Source: Fructilactobacillus hinvesii (GTDB lineage Bacteria; Bacillota; Bacilli; Lactobacillales; Lactobacillaceae). Taken from it: a stretch of 64,000 bases of DNA. The notes beneath the pieces are model-generated. The model did not search any database and was not told where the DNA came from. It was given only the letters and a program-made list of their open reading frames with translations. The DNA lies in contig NZ_CP097118.1 in the NCBI RefSeq assembly GCF_024029435.1, forward strand, positions 248,001-312,000, written 5' to 3'. Position numbers and translations under genes: made by a program. This document shows positions 1-8,309 of this stretch, piece after piece; positions within the stretch are counted from its first letter, which is position 1; each line of letters begins with the position of its first letter.

Positions 1-226
1 CGTTACGACCCTGTTGATTCCCAAAGTAAATCGAAACCACCAGAATAATGACTGCGTTACACAACGTGACCACTAAGTATGGTATTCCCCACGAAATTAA
101 GACTACGGAGAGAAACACCACGGCAAAGTTAAATAAAAGTCCTAGAAACGAAACAAACCCCTGTCGCCCACCAGCAAGCAGCATGGCAGCTAACAACACC
201 AGCACTAAGGCACTAATCGTACTCAT
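1..226 (-). CDS. YibE/F-like membrane protein, partial (C-terminus beyond window edge)
   Basis: Only the first 75 codons are present; the rest lies off the left edge. The start ATG (complement 224-226) overlaps the TGA stop of the preceding YibE/F gene as ATGA, so the two are probably translationally coupled. The visible protein is very hydrophobic, with about three membrane segments and a short Gly-Gly-Arg-Gln-Gly turn near residues 19-23. YibE/F proteins are often encoded as adjacent pairs, one about 370 and one about 250 residues, and this fits the shorter partner. Function of the family is unknown. The assignment rests mainly on context and hydrophobicity. Confidence 0.6.
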   Translation of the reverse strand, partial: MSTISALVLVLLAAMLLAGGRQGFVSFLGLLFNFAVVFLSVVLISWGIPYLVVTLCNAVIILVVSIYFGNQQGRN

Positions 227-1338
227 TTAATCACCTTCATTTCACAAATTCCGCCGGCTAACAATCCGGTAATGGGAACCGTTAACGCAATGCCAATCCC
301 ACTAATCAAACTCTGCACAATTCCCAACGACATAATCATAGAGTAAGAATAACCCCAGCTATTACCGTTCTTTAAGAACAACACCATCATTGGGAAGGTA
401 CTGGCCACAAAGATTAAAAACAACACGTTAATTAACGGACCCATAATGGAACGACCGATTTTACGGGCGTTGCCAAATAATTCTCCAAAGCGCATCATAG
501 GCTTTTCTCGGTAAACGGCAAAGACACTCGAGGTAATGTCAGCAGAAAGATCCATAATCGCTCCTAGTGAACCGATCATGCTTCCCGCAAAGAACAACGG
601 AAGGCGTTGTTGGGTCACATAATCCATCATTTCAAATTTCATTCCCCGTTGGTGGGTCAAATTAAGCACTATCCAAGCAATCAAAATAGCTGCCGCGGTT
701 CCTAGAATCGTGGCAATAATTGCCACAACCGTTTCTTTCGAGCGACCAAAGATCAAGAGGGCCGTAACCACCGTGAAGACCACGGCTAAGCCAGAAAAGA
801 GCAGGAACGGATTCCAGTTGGTCCGTACGTCTAATTCCACCACCACAAAAAAGAGTAAGGCATTCACGACCAAACTAAGTAACGCCATTGATCCGCGCAC
901 CTTCAAAATCAATAACAGCAAGCTGATGGTCAACCACAGCAAAAAGACCACCACGGTATCCCGCTTAAAACCATTAATGAGGCTAGCACTATGCTGTTTG
1001 GTCTTTCCACTTAGATGTAAAAAGACCTGTTGGCCTGGATGGTATTCCTGATCCGTGGCGTTCGATTCCGAAAACTGATTTTGGATTCGCAGGGTTTGCC
1101 CCCGTTTTCGCCCGTTTAAGATTTTGAGGGTCACCGTTTGATTTTGCTGGTAGTCCTCGTTTTTAAATTCATCGGTCGTTTTACTCCGCGGACCATTTTT
1201 CACTTGCTGCACCTCAGCCACCGTCTGACTATACAAAGGGGCATCATAGTGGGTTAGTAAAACGGCTACCATCCCGACGACTAAAACTACCAAGAGCCAC
1301 CACCATTTAATCGTAATTTGGGGCTTAATTCTGCGCAT
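223..1338 (-). CDS. YibE/F family integral membrane protein
   Basis: 371 residues. One N-terminal membrane segment (about residues 12-31) is followed by an extracytoplasmic domain of about 95 residues, then about seven membrane segments to the C-terminus, the usual YibE/F architecture. The substrate or role of this family is not established. A ribosome binding site (GAAGGAAGGAAC) lies directly before the ATG. The gene starts 17 nt after the rlmH stop and overlaps the next gene by 4 nt, so rlmH and the two YibE/F genes probably form one transcript. The family call is from overall topology and sequence character, with no catalytic motif to check. Confidence 0.8.
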   Translation of the reverse strand: MRRIKPQITIKWWWLLVVLVVGMVAVLLTHYDAPLYSQTVAEVQQVKNGPRSKTTDEFKNEDYQQNQTVTLKILNGRKRGQTLRIQNQFSESNATDQEYHPGQQVFLHLSGKTKQHSASLINGFKRDTVVVFLLWLTISLLLLILKVRGSMALLSLVVNALLFFVVVELDVRTNWNPFLLFSGLAVVFTVVTALLIFGRSKETVVAIIATILGTAAAILIAWIVLNLTHQRGMKFEMMDYVTQQRLPLFFAGSMIGSLGAIMDLSADITSSVFAVYREKPMMRFGELFGNARKIGRSIMGPLINVLFLIFVASTFPMMVLFLKNGNSWGYSYSMIMSLGIVQSLISGIGIALTVPITGLLAGGICEMKVIK

Positions 1339-1354
1339 GTTCCTTCCTTCTTTC

Positions 1355-1834
1355 TTACTTATGGTATGGACTGTTGCTATTAATCATAAAGGCGCGGTAA
1401 ATCTGCTCACAAAGAACCACCCGCATTAATTGATGAGGCAACGTAAATTTTCCAAAGGATAACGAAAAGTCAGCTCGCTGCAAAACGGCTGGGGCTAACC
1501 CGAGTGACCCACCGATAATAAACGTGAGATCCGAATGACCATAAGTCGTTAAATCTTTGATTTGGGCCGCAAATGCTTCGGAAGTTAATTCCTTTCCTTT
1601 AATCGCGAGTGCAAACACAAACTCCCGATCACTAACCTTGGCCAGAATTCGGTCCCCCTCCTTCTCCATCACTTGTTCCATTTCAGCGGAACTTAAAGAT
1701 TCCGGCGCTTTTTCGTCCCGAACCTCCACCAGCGAAAATTTACAAAAGCGCGAGAGGCGTTTTTCGTATTCTTTAATTGCAGCTGTAAAGTATTTTTCCT
1801 TGATTTTACCTACAACCACTACTTTGATGTTCAT
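1355..1834 (-). CDS. rlmH: 23S rRNA (pseudouridine-1915-N3)-methyltransferase RlmH
   Basis: 159 residues, a small SPOUT methyltransferase that methylates pseudouridine 1915 in helix 69 of 23S rRNA on assembled 70S ribosomes. Visible hallmarks are the N-terminal [15 protein letters not shown] strand-helix, the SAM-binding FIIGGSLGL loop, the [16 protein letters not shown] helix of the SPOUT knot, and the conserved C-terminal PYHK. An ATG three codons upstream (1843) touches the AAGGA itself; the ATG at 1834 has an 8-nt spacing and gives the standard family length, so I chose it. Upstream lies a 530-bp non-coding stretch full of DnaA boxes instead of the usual htrA. Confidence 0.95.
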   Translation of the reverse strand: MNIKVVVVGKIKEKYFTAAIKEYEKRLSRFCKFSLVEVRDEKAPESLSSAEMEQVMEKEGDRILAKVSDREFVFALAIKGKELTSEAFAAQIKDLTTYGHSDLTFIIGGSLGLAPAVLQRADFSLSFGKFTLPHQLMRVVLCEQIYRAFMINSNSPYHK

Positions 1835-1855
1835 AACTCTCATCCTTTCAACAGG

Positions 1856-2167
1856 TTATCCCCAAAGTTATCCACAGAAAACCACAAATATTTTCCTTTC
1901 CTCACTTTTTTATCCATCTGTGATTAACTCCAATTTGTCAATAGCCTTTTTAGTTATCCACAATTCACACAGCAACATCTGTTCGTTAACCCAAGAAAAA
2001 AGGCTGTGAAACGTTGATATAGCAACCTTTTTAAAAAAGTAAAAAATGTTACCCAAACTTATCAACAACACCTGTGGATAACTGCAAACAATTTATCAAC
2101 CAGCTTTCTCCCCCATCATTCTGGGATTTTCTCATCAGGCTTAACTTTATCCACAAAGTTATCCACC
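1856..2167. other. DnaA-box cluster outside oriC (intergenic walJ-rlmH)
   Basis: The 531-bp gap between rlmH and walJ has no convincing ORF but holds a dense set of DnaA boxes. Exact TTATCCACA occurs at 1868-1876, 1954-1962 and 2147-2155 on the plus strand, and as its reverse complement at 2073-2081. Near matches are at 1856-1864 (TTATCCCCA), 1910-1918 (TTATCCATC), 2059-2067 (TTATCAACA), 2093-2101 (TTATCAACC) and 2159-2167 (TTATCCACC). This density equals that around dnaA, 22 kb away. It could titrate DnaA or be part of an extended origin; which one is inference. The remainder of the gap (2168-2320) shows nothing else recognisable. Confidence 0.85.
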
Positions 2168-2320
2168 GAAAAATTTCCTTTGTAGTTTCTCTTAGGATTT
2201 TTCCCAAACTTTTCGGTCGTGAAACTTTTTTTGTTCGTAATTATTGCCAGTAACCGCTACGAGAAACTCCCTTCTACCATATCATTTTTAACAGTTTGGC
2301 CGTGCTTTAATGGCATCACG

Positions 2321-2358
2321 AAAAAAAGACGGAGCAACCACGTGCTCCGTTTTTTTTC
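2321..2358 (-). terminator. Terminator after walJ
   Basis: An 8-bp stem ACGGAGCA/TGCTCCGT (2329-2336 and 2343-2350, 6-nt loop) is flanked by A7 on the left and T8 on the right. It can end the walRKHIJ transcript on the minus strand and is symmetrical enough to work in both directions. Confidence 0.85.
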
Positions 2359-2365
2359 TAACTGA

Positions 2366-3169
2366 CTATAAGGTAATTAAGGGAGATGGTTTTTCGACGT
2401 CAGTATCAAACAACTGAAAGTCCCGACCAACCCCTAGCCCATTATTTTGCATGATTGAAGCCACCGTTAAACGAGCTAGTGCCTTCGTGTTATTGTGATG
2501 ACTTCGGTGGGCCAAAAAGATCCGTTTGGTGTTTAGCCCCATTACGTCCATTAAAATTTCCGTACTGTCCTGGTTCGAAAGGTGTCCGGTGGAGCTATTA
2601 ATCCGCAGTTTCGTCGAATACGAATAGTCCCCATTCATCAACATTTCTGGGTCATAATTACACTCAAATAAGTACGCATCGGCATTCCGAATTAGCCCGG
2701 CTACATGATCAGAAACTGAGCCAGTATCCGTAATAATCACAAAACTTTTACCGTTGTGGTGATAATTATAAAACTGAGCGTGCGCCGCATCGTGGGCCAC
2801 CGTGAAACTTTCAACATCCAAATCACCCCAGAGTTCTGTTGTATCCGGATCAAAAATGTATTTTTGCTCCACTGGGATGGGACCGATTTTACCGTCCATG
2901 GCCCGCCACGTTTCTTCATTGGCGTAAACATTCATCCCGTACTTACGAGCGAGAATCCCGACTCCCTTGGCGTGATCTGTATGTTCGTGAGTCACGAGCA
3001 TCGTATCAACATCGTTCAGATCCTTTCCGATTCCTTCCATCAAGCGCTTGATCCGAATCCCAGATAAACCAGCGTCTTGAATCACTTTATGTTGTGGCGT
3101 TTCGATATAGGTACAGTTTCCACCACTACCACTTGACAACACGCTAATTTTAAAATCGTCCGCACTCAT
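2366..3169 (-). CDS. walJ: WalJ (YycJ) metallo-beta-lactamase-fold hydrolase
   Basis: 267 residues, a cytoplasmic metallo-beta-lactamase-fold protein, last gene of the WalRK operon. The metal-binding THEHTDHAKG motif is near residues 60-69, with further conserved ligands in AHDAAH, ITDTGSVSD and the C-terminal LAHRSHHN. In other Gram-positives this protein affects cell-wall homeostasis and DNA repair as a predicted exonuclease; its exact substrate is unsettled. Its ATG overlaps the walI stop by one base (TAATG), indicating coupling. The usual downstream htrA is absent and a terminator follows. Confidence 0.93.
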   Translation of the reverse strand: MSADDFKISVLSSGSGGNCTYIETPQHKVIQDAGLSGIRIKRLMEGIGKDLNDVDTMLVTHEHTDHAKGVGILARKYGMNVYANEETWRAMDGKIGPIPVEQKYIFDPDTTELWGDLDVESFTVAHDAAHAQFYNYHHNGKSFVIITDTGSVSDHVAGLIRNADAYLFECNYDPEMLMNGDYSYSTKLRINSSTGHLSNQDSTEILMDVMGLNTKRIFLAHRSHHNNTKALARLTVASIMQNNGLGVGRDFQLFDTDVEKPSPLITL

Positions 3170-4008
3170 TAATTCCCCACGCTTTCTACTTTTGCTTTTC
3201 CATTTTGTTGCTCCTGGACCTTTTCCGTGCTAACTGAGGCTCCGTTAAAGGCATTGATTCGTTTAATCTGGACCTGCGAGTTGGTCTTATTGTTGATTGC
3301 AATTACCCAGGTTGGAATATAAACTTCCTTCCCACTAAGCTCCAAAAAGCGCGTATACGCCAGTTTTTTCCATAAAATTTTAGTGTTGTTTGGCAATTCA
3401 TTGTATTGGTACAGACTAATTACCGCCCGTTCCTCCGTGATCAAATCGTTCTTTTCGTGCAAAATCTTAACGTCTGCTAATTTTCGCTGGTTATAACCCA
3501 CCACGTGTTGATCTGAGACGCTAAAGGTGATGCGCGCATTCGGCGAGAAAAAGGGGCCTTCCTTGCCTTGCTGGGCATACACCACCTTAGTTGCACTCGA
3601 AAGGTCCGGATCGTAACGGTACTCGTCGGCATCCAGAACAAAGCCCTGCTGTTTCATCAAGCGATTTAACGTCCGTTCTGGATGCCGAGTATCCACCTTC
3701 ACTGGATTTTTAAAATCACTGATGATGGCTCCGTCTTCATTGCGCGCACTTTGATTTTTCAACGTATTTAACCGGTCACCAAACTGAGTTTGCGGTTCTG
3801 CGGACAAATAGTAGCCGGTTTGCTTGGTTGTACTCAAGCGTCCAACCTTAATGTTATCACGCTTCATGTCCCGGACAATCGCACTGTTAACGCTCCCTGC
3901 ATTTTCGCTGTCATCTTGAACCTTGCTGTTCTTGGTCATCATGAACAAGAACACGTCAATCACGATAAAAGCAATCAAGAAGATTCCCTGAATTCGTTTA
4001 AAATTCAT
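3169..4008 (-). CDS. walI: WalI (YycI) regulator of WalK, membrane-anchored
   Basis: 279 residues. One N-terminal membrane anchor (about residues 6-24, rich in Ile, Leu, Phe and Val) is followed by a long extracytoplasmic domain of the YycH/YycI type. In Bacillus and relatives WalH and WalI form a membrane complex with the WalK kinase and tune its activity. It is translationally coupled at both ends through TAATG overlaps (with walH upstream and walJ downstream). Sequence conservation in this family is weak, so the call depends on topology, length and the fixed operon position. Confidence 0.9.
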   Translation of the reverse strand: MNFKRIQGIFLIAFIVIDVFLFMMTKNSKVQDDSENAGSVNSAIVRDMKRDNIKVGRLSTTKQTGYYLSAEPQTQFGDRLNTLKNQSARNEDGAIISDFKNPVKVDTRHPERTLNRLMKQQGFVLDADEYRYDPDLSSATKVVYAQQGKEGPFFSPNARITFSVSDQHVVGYNQRKLADVKILHEKNDLITEERAVISLYQYNELPNNTKILWKKLAYTRFLELSGKEVYIPTWVIAINNKTNSQVQIKRINAFNGASVSTEKVQEQQNGKAKVESVGN

Positions 4009-5333
4009 TAGAAGTTCTCCTTTCGGACTTTCTCAAAGTTGCCCTGCTCCAAATCCAAGTAATTAATCCACTGGTTGTCATACTTCACAAACCAGCTTGG
4101 TCGCAAGAGAATCAGTAGTTTATGATCATCGTTTGGAACAATTTGATACCCCAGCTGAACGTTACTAATCCGCTTGATATCAACGTTAGCGTTCATTAAC
4201 TGACTCAAAAGCTCCTTACTACTTGGCAGGGTCGTTTGTTGTTCTTCAGTCGGAACTGGAATTTGAAAATCGCGGAGGGAGAATTGGTACCGTTCGGTTG
4301 TGCCGTTCACAAATTGATACGAGTAGTTGCCCAGTTGTTCGTTTCCAAAAATCGGGAATCCATCAATAAAGGACCGGTAAACCACCGTTTTATCCTTGTT
4401 TTGGTAGGTATCAAATTGAGAAGACGCTAAAGGAACTCCCAGTTGGACCGCATTGTGATAAGCAACTTGAAGAGCATCCGCTTCCGTCTTGACGGATTTT
4501 TGCGGCCGAAAGTTGTTATAAATCACATCATCATTAGCAGTAAAAGTCAGATCCTGGTTCGCTGACGAATAAATCGTGTCCCCCTGGTGGTGCTTAACGG
4601 TTGTATCCGTGCTGTTCCCGATGATTCGGCTTAGATACGTTGACTGCGACTGTTCTTGTAACATATAACCGTAATCTTTAAGTTTAATTTCGTGTGGAAA
4701 GTAGAGAAACGGCTTGTTGTTCAAAGCACGAATCTCCACGCGATTGCTCACCACATCATGGGTAATGGTGCGCTGCAGTTGCTTGAGATTCAAGTCCCGA
4801 ATGTTCGCTGCGTACACCTGGTAATGATTATCGTTAAAAAAGTAAATCTTGCCCTGCTCATGCAATGAAATCACAATTCGTTCAAACCGCTGTTGCTTAG
4901 AGAAGAGGCCTGCTTGGTTTAACACCCGTCCCAGTACTGGGCCGGCCAAAACATCGTTATAGTTCAACATCAACGAATCTGGCTGGTTTAACAGGTCAAA
5001 GTACCGTTGCTTCTTATGATTACTAACCCGCTTGAGGTTGCTCATCTCGGAACCTCGCAACTGTTTAACCAACGCTGCCACAATGTTGGTAGTGGGAGAC
5101 GTCAGCATCCGTTGGTGCTCATGATCATCCGTCTTCACCACCCGTAACGGGGAATAAACGTCCTGAAACGGCCGGGAATTCATGTCGTTGTGTAGCGCAA
5201 CCGAACGGTTCTGGTGCGTCTTACTGCTAAACCGGGCGGGATTCGTCAGCAACGAAACCGATAAAACCACGCTGATTAGGACGGCCAGCGTAAGCGACAG
5301 TGGTAATAAATAGCGTTTAAGCTTCTCCATCAT
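4008..5333 (-). CDS. walH: WalH (YycH) regulator of WalK, membrane-anchored
   Basis: 441 residues from the chosen start. There is a single N-terminal membrane anchor (about residues 8-26) and a large extracytoplasmic region; the protein partners WalI to control WalK. An upstream in-frame ATG at 5351 exists, but AGGAGG sits 9 nt before the ATG at 5333 (tandem ATGATG), so I start there. The start lies inside the 3' end of walK (walK stops at 5317), giving an overlap of 17 nt and probable translational coupling. Confidence 0.9.
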   Translation of the reverse strand: MMEKLKRYLLPLSLTLAVLISVVLSVSLLTNPARFSSKTHQNRSVALHNDMNSRPFQDVYSPLRVVKTDDHEHQRMLTSPTTNIVAALVKQLRGSEMSNLKRVSNHKKQRYFDLLNQPDSLMLNYNDVLAGPVLGRVLNQAGLFSKQQRFERIVISLHEQGKIYFFNDNHYQVYAANIRDLNLKQLQRTITHDVVSNRVEIRALNNKPFLYFPHEIKLKDYGYMLQEQSQSTYLSRIIGNSTDTTVKHHQGDTIYSSANQDLTFTANDDVIYNNFRPQKSVKTEADALQVAYHNAVQLGVPLASSQFDTYQNKDKTVVYRSFIDGFPIFGNEQLGNYSYQFVNGTTERYQFSLRDFQIPVPTEEQQTTLPSSKELLSQLMNANVDIKRISNVQLGYQIVPNDDHKLLILLRPSWFVKYDNQWINYLDLEQGNFEKVRKENF

Positions 5334-7161
5334 CCCAAAGGTCCTCCTCAATTGATTCGTACGGAAGTGAGATATAGAAGGTCGAACCGCGGCCTTCCGT
5401 ACTTTCTACCCGAATGGAACCACCAAATGATTCAATGATTTCCTTCGAAATGGCAAGCCCGAGCCCACTTCCTCCTTGCGCCCGTGACCGTGCCTTATCA
5501 ACCCGATAGAACCGGTCAAAGATGTGTTTTAAGGCACTCTGTGGCATTCCCAGTCCTTGATCACTAATGCTCAGGATAATCCGGTTATGGTCTTCATACA
5601 GGCGACAGGTAATTACCCCGCCATCGGGTGAGTACTTCACGGCATTGTTCATAATGTTATCAATCACCTGGGTAAAGCGATCGGGATCGATTTCTGCCCA
5701 TAAGTCCTGCTTAGTAAATTCCCGCTTAATCTGATAATGCTTTTTATCATCGTTTTTTACGATCATGTCAAACCGATCAAGAATGTAGTTAAAAATTTTA
5801 TTGATATTAACCAGTTCGCTATCGTACTTCTGGGTTCCAGAATCCATCCGCGACAGGGTCAAGAGGTCGTTAATCATCCGAATCATCCGATCAGTTTCGT
5901 CCTGGGTCACTTGCAAGAATTTCGGTGCTAATTCCGGATCCTTCCAAGCACCGTCAGCAAGCGCTTCTAGGTAAGAATGCACACTGGTCAACGGGGTTCT
6001 TAGTTCGTGTGAAACATTTGAAACAAACTGCCGCCGATCCTCATCAATCTTTTGTTGCGCAGTAACGTCATGAAAGACACACACCAGTCCGTTGATAAAG
6101 CCGGACTTGCGTTGAATCAACGAAAAATGGGCAGACAAAATCAACCGCCGATCCGCCGTCGAAAAGTCCAAGTAAACCTGACCCGGGTCTTCAATTAAAT
6201 CCCGCAGATTATACTGATCCTCTAACTTTAAGACCTGCAAAATGGGTTGCCCGACCACGGCCTGTTTCGTGGTGTTTAGCAGTTCAATTGCTTCGTCATT
6301 TACGATTGTGACCAGCCCCCGCCGGTCGGTAGCCACCACGCCGTCCGTCATGTTATCCAACACCGAATCGAGTCGGCGTCGCTCGGATTCCGTTGATTCC
6401 TGGGATTCTTCCACCTGCACGGAGAGGTTATTAACGGCGTGCGCTAGTTGACCCAGCTCATCATTTCCATAAACCTGCACGTGCCCAGAGTAATCCCCCC
6501 GGGCAATTTGTTCGGTTTGCCGCTTTAGTTCATCAATTGGTTTGGTAATTGCACGCGAAATAATCAACGTTAGCAGGAGTCCCAAGATGATCGACAGCAC
6601 CGCCGCAAACAGGTAAATGATCGTAATGTTATTAATATTTCTGTAAACCTGGCTTAAATTAGCCCGGATGTACACGACCCCTTCGATGTTATTTTGGTTC
6701 TTAGAGCTGTTAATCAGCGGGTTTACCTGAATGTAGTACCGATTATTGTTACTAGAGGTCGTTTTTTCAATCGTTTTACTACTATAGAGGGCAGTTTTGA
6801 TGTCCCCGTCGGTATTCTTTTGTCCGACTAACGACTGTTCGTTATTTTGATTGGTCCCCCGGATGTTACCGCGGGCATCGACAACCGTCACTTCAGCATT
6901 GTTACTAACATCAGCATCCTGTAGAATCGTTTGAATCTGCTTGTTAGCTTTAATCTGATTTCGGCTGGCCAATTGTTTTTTAAGTGACGTATTAATGTAC
7001 GGCTTCAGTTGAATTGATTCCTTAAACGTGTTGAGGTTTTGGTATTCAAGTTGGCGCACAAAGACCGCTCCCACGGTTTCCAGCGTGAGCAGCATCATTA
7101 ACACGAAGACCAGCGCAATTTTAAAGTGAATGGATTTAAAGAACTTCCATTTTTGGGCCAT
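5317..7161 (-). CDS. walK: Sensor histidine kinase WalK (VicK)
   Basis: 614 residues. Order: membrane segment (about 15-35), extracytoplasmic Cache-type domain (about 36-180), second membrane segment (about 181-203), HAMP (about 204-256), PAS (about 262-370), HisKA with phospho-acceptor histidine in VSNVSHELRTPLTS (His about 386), and HATPase with the N box DNIMNNAVKYS and glycine boxes DQGLG and GGSGLGLAIS. It phosphorylates WalR to control peptidoglycan hydrolase genes and is essential in many Firmicutes. Two tandem ATGs exist; the second (7161) has the better spacing (7 nt) from AAGGAG. The gap to walR is about 30 nt. Confidence 0.97.
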   Translation of the reverse strand: MAQKWKFFKSIHFKIALVFVLMMLLTLETVGAVFVRQLEYQNLNTFKESIQLKPYINTSLKKQLASRNQIKANKQIQTILQDADVSNNAEVTVVDARGNIRGTNQNNEQSLVGQKNTDGDIKTALYSSKTIEKTTSSNNNRYYIQVNPLINSSKNQNNIEGVVYIRANLSQVYRNINNITIIYLFAAVLSIILGLLLTLIISRAITKPIDELKRQTEQIARGDYSGHVQVYGNDELGQLAHAVNNLSVQVEESQESTESERRRLDSVLDNMTDGVVATDRRGLVTIVNDEAIELLNTTKQAVVGQPILQVLKLEDQYNLRDLIEDPGQVYLDFSTADRRLILSAHFSLIQRKSGFINGLVCVFHDVTAQQKIDEDRRQFVSNVSHELRTPLTSVHSYLEALADGAWKDPELAPKFLQVTQDETDRMIRMINDLLTLSRMDSGTQKYDSELVNINKIFNYILDRFDMIVKNDDKKHYQIKREFTKQDLWAEIDPDRFTQVIDNIMNNAVKYSPDGGVITCRLYEDHNRIILSISDQGLGMPQSALKHIFDRFYRVDKARSRAQGGSGLGLAISKEIIESFGGSIRVESTEGRGSTFYISLPYESIEEDLWDDGEA

Positions 7162-7191
7162 CATGTTACTCCTTTAGCATCATTCACCCGG

Positions 7192-7905
7192 TTACTTTCC
7201 TTCCGGTGTGTCTCTGACGTAGTAACCCACGCCCCGTCTCGTCACTAACCACTGCGGGTGACTCGGATCATCTTCAATCTTTTCGCGTAACCGACGCACC
7301 GTAACGTCCACGGTTCGCACGTCTCCGAAGTAGTCGTAACCCCACACCGTCTGCAACAAATGTTCCCGCGTCATCACTTGCCCACTGTGTTGGGCCAGGT
7401 AATGAATTAACTCAAATTCCCGGTGGGTCAAGTCAACGGGAGCTCCGTCTTTTGTGACCGAGTAGGAATCAGGATGAATGGTTAGGTTCCCAATCGTAAT
7501 GTCATGTTGTTCGTTATCGTCTGGTCCCGTAGCCTCATTAGCAACGGATTGTCGCCGTAAATTAGCTTTCACCCGGGCCACTAACTCCCGGTTCGAAAAC
7601 GGTTTGGTGACGTAGTCATCCGCCCCAATTTCCAGACCGAGTACCTTATCAAGTTCAGAATCCTTAGCGGTGACCATGATAATCGGCATGTCATGGGTTT
7701 TGCGAATTTCCTTAGCGACCTCTAATCCGTCCATCTTGGGTAACATCAGGTCCAAGATCACTAGGTCGGGATGATCGTCTTCCACCTTGGCGAGGGCTTC
7801 TTCTCCGTCATAGGCAACGATCACGTCGTAACCTTCTTTTTCTAAACTAAATTTTTCAATATCTGTAATGGGTTTTTCGTCATCAACGACTAGTATTTTT
7901 GCCAT
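7192..7905 (-). CDS. walR: Response regulator WalR (VicR), OmpR family
   Basis: 237 residues. The N-terminal receiver has the acidic pair in VVDDE (residues 7-9), phospho-acceptor Asp near 52 in [12 protein letters not shown], and the switch Thr and Lys in VTAKD and YVTKPF. The C-terminal winged helix has the OmpR signatures [12 protein letters not shown] and [12 protein letters not shown]. It is the partner of WalK, first gene of the walRKHIJ operon, and controls cell-wall turnover genes. A weak extended -10 (TATACT, complement of 7986-7991) lies upstream; I could not find a good -35. Confidence 0.97.
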   Translation of the reverse strand: MAKILVVDDEKPITDIEKFSLEKEGYDVIVAYDGEEALAKVEDDHPDLVILDLMLPKMDGLEVAKEIRKTHDMPIIMVTAKDSELDKVLGLEIGADDYVTKPFSNRELVARVKANLRRQSVANEATGPDDNEQHDITIGNLTIHPDSYSVTKDGAPVDLTHREFELIHYLAQHSGQVMTREHLLQTVWGYDYFGDVRTVDVTVRRLREKIEDDPSHPQWLVTRRGVGYYVRDTPEGK

Positions 7906-8066
7906 TTTGTTAATGCTCCTATCGTTAATTTTGCGATTTTAAAACAGGAATTGATTAAGACTTACACAATTGCTCAATCATGATTAGTATATCACATCTG
8001 CTGGAGGGTCCCGGATTCGCTCCCCTGCCTCGCAGGGAAAATGGGGTAATTTTTTCGAAAAAAAGG

Positions 8067-8095
8067 TTGCACGTTTAAAGAGTCCATGCTAATAT
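8067..8095 (+). promoter_or_regulatory. Promoter of tRNA-Lys
   Basis: TTGCAC (8067-8072), 17-nt spacer, then TAATAT (8090-8095) preceded by an extended TGC. An overlapping TATAAT (8093-8098) would give a 20-nt spacer. It lies about 20 nt upstream of the tRNA. Confidence 0.6.
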
Positions 8096-8115
8096 AATAC
8101 ATGTACTTTTGATTC

Positions 8116-8188
8116 GGGCAGTTAGCTCAGCTGGCAGAGCAACGGACTCTTAATCCGTGGGTCCAGGGTTCGATCCCCTGACTGCCCA
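8116..8188 (+). tRNA. tRNA-Lys (anticodon CTT)
   Basis: A 73-nt cloverleaf. The acceptor stem GGGCAGT pairs with ACTGCCC, discriminator A; the D arm is GCTC..GAGC; the anticodon loop CTCTTAA carries CTT; the T arm contains GGTTCGATCC. The 3' CCA is not encoded. It is a single tRNA with its own promoter and terminator between the divergent walR and menA. Confidence 0.97.
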
Positions 8189-8194
8189 TCTTAC

Positions 8195-8223
8195 AGAACG
8201 ACTATCATAGTCGTTCTTTTTTT
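8195..8223 (+). terminator. Terminator of tRNA-Lys
   Basis: A 10-bp perfect stem AGAACGACTA/TAGTCGTTCT with a 3-nt loop, followed by a run of T. Confidence 0.9.
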
Positions 8224-8309
8224 ATGCTCATTTTTCGTAGCACTAGTGATGGGTTACAATGAAAGAAACCAGTGATTATTAACTTAGTTTTTCAAAGGAG
8301 ATTTTACTA

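Noticed and set aside
1557..2009. 150-codon ORF antisense to rlmH extending into the DnaA-box cluster
   Set aside because: Shadow of rlmH; its downstream half is composed of box sequence and no known protein is resembled.
2168..2320. Remnant of htrA in the walJ-rlmH gap
   Set aside because: No serine-protease or PDZ motif fragments recognised in any frame.
7906..8066. Clear promoter for the walRKHIJ operon
   Set aside because: Only a weak TATACT -10 is visible; no convincing -35, so not listed as a feature.
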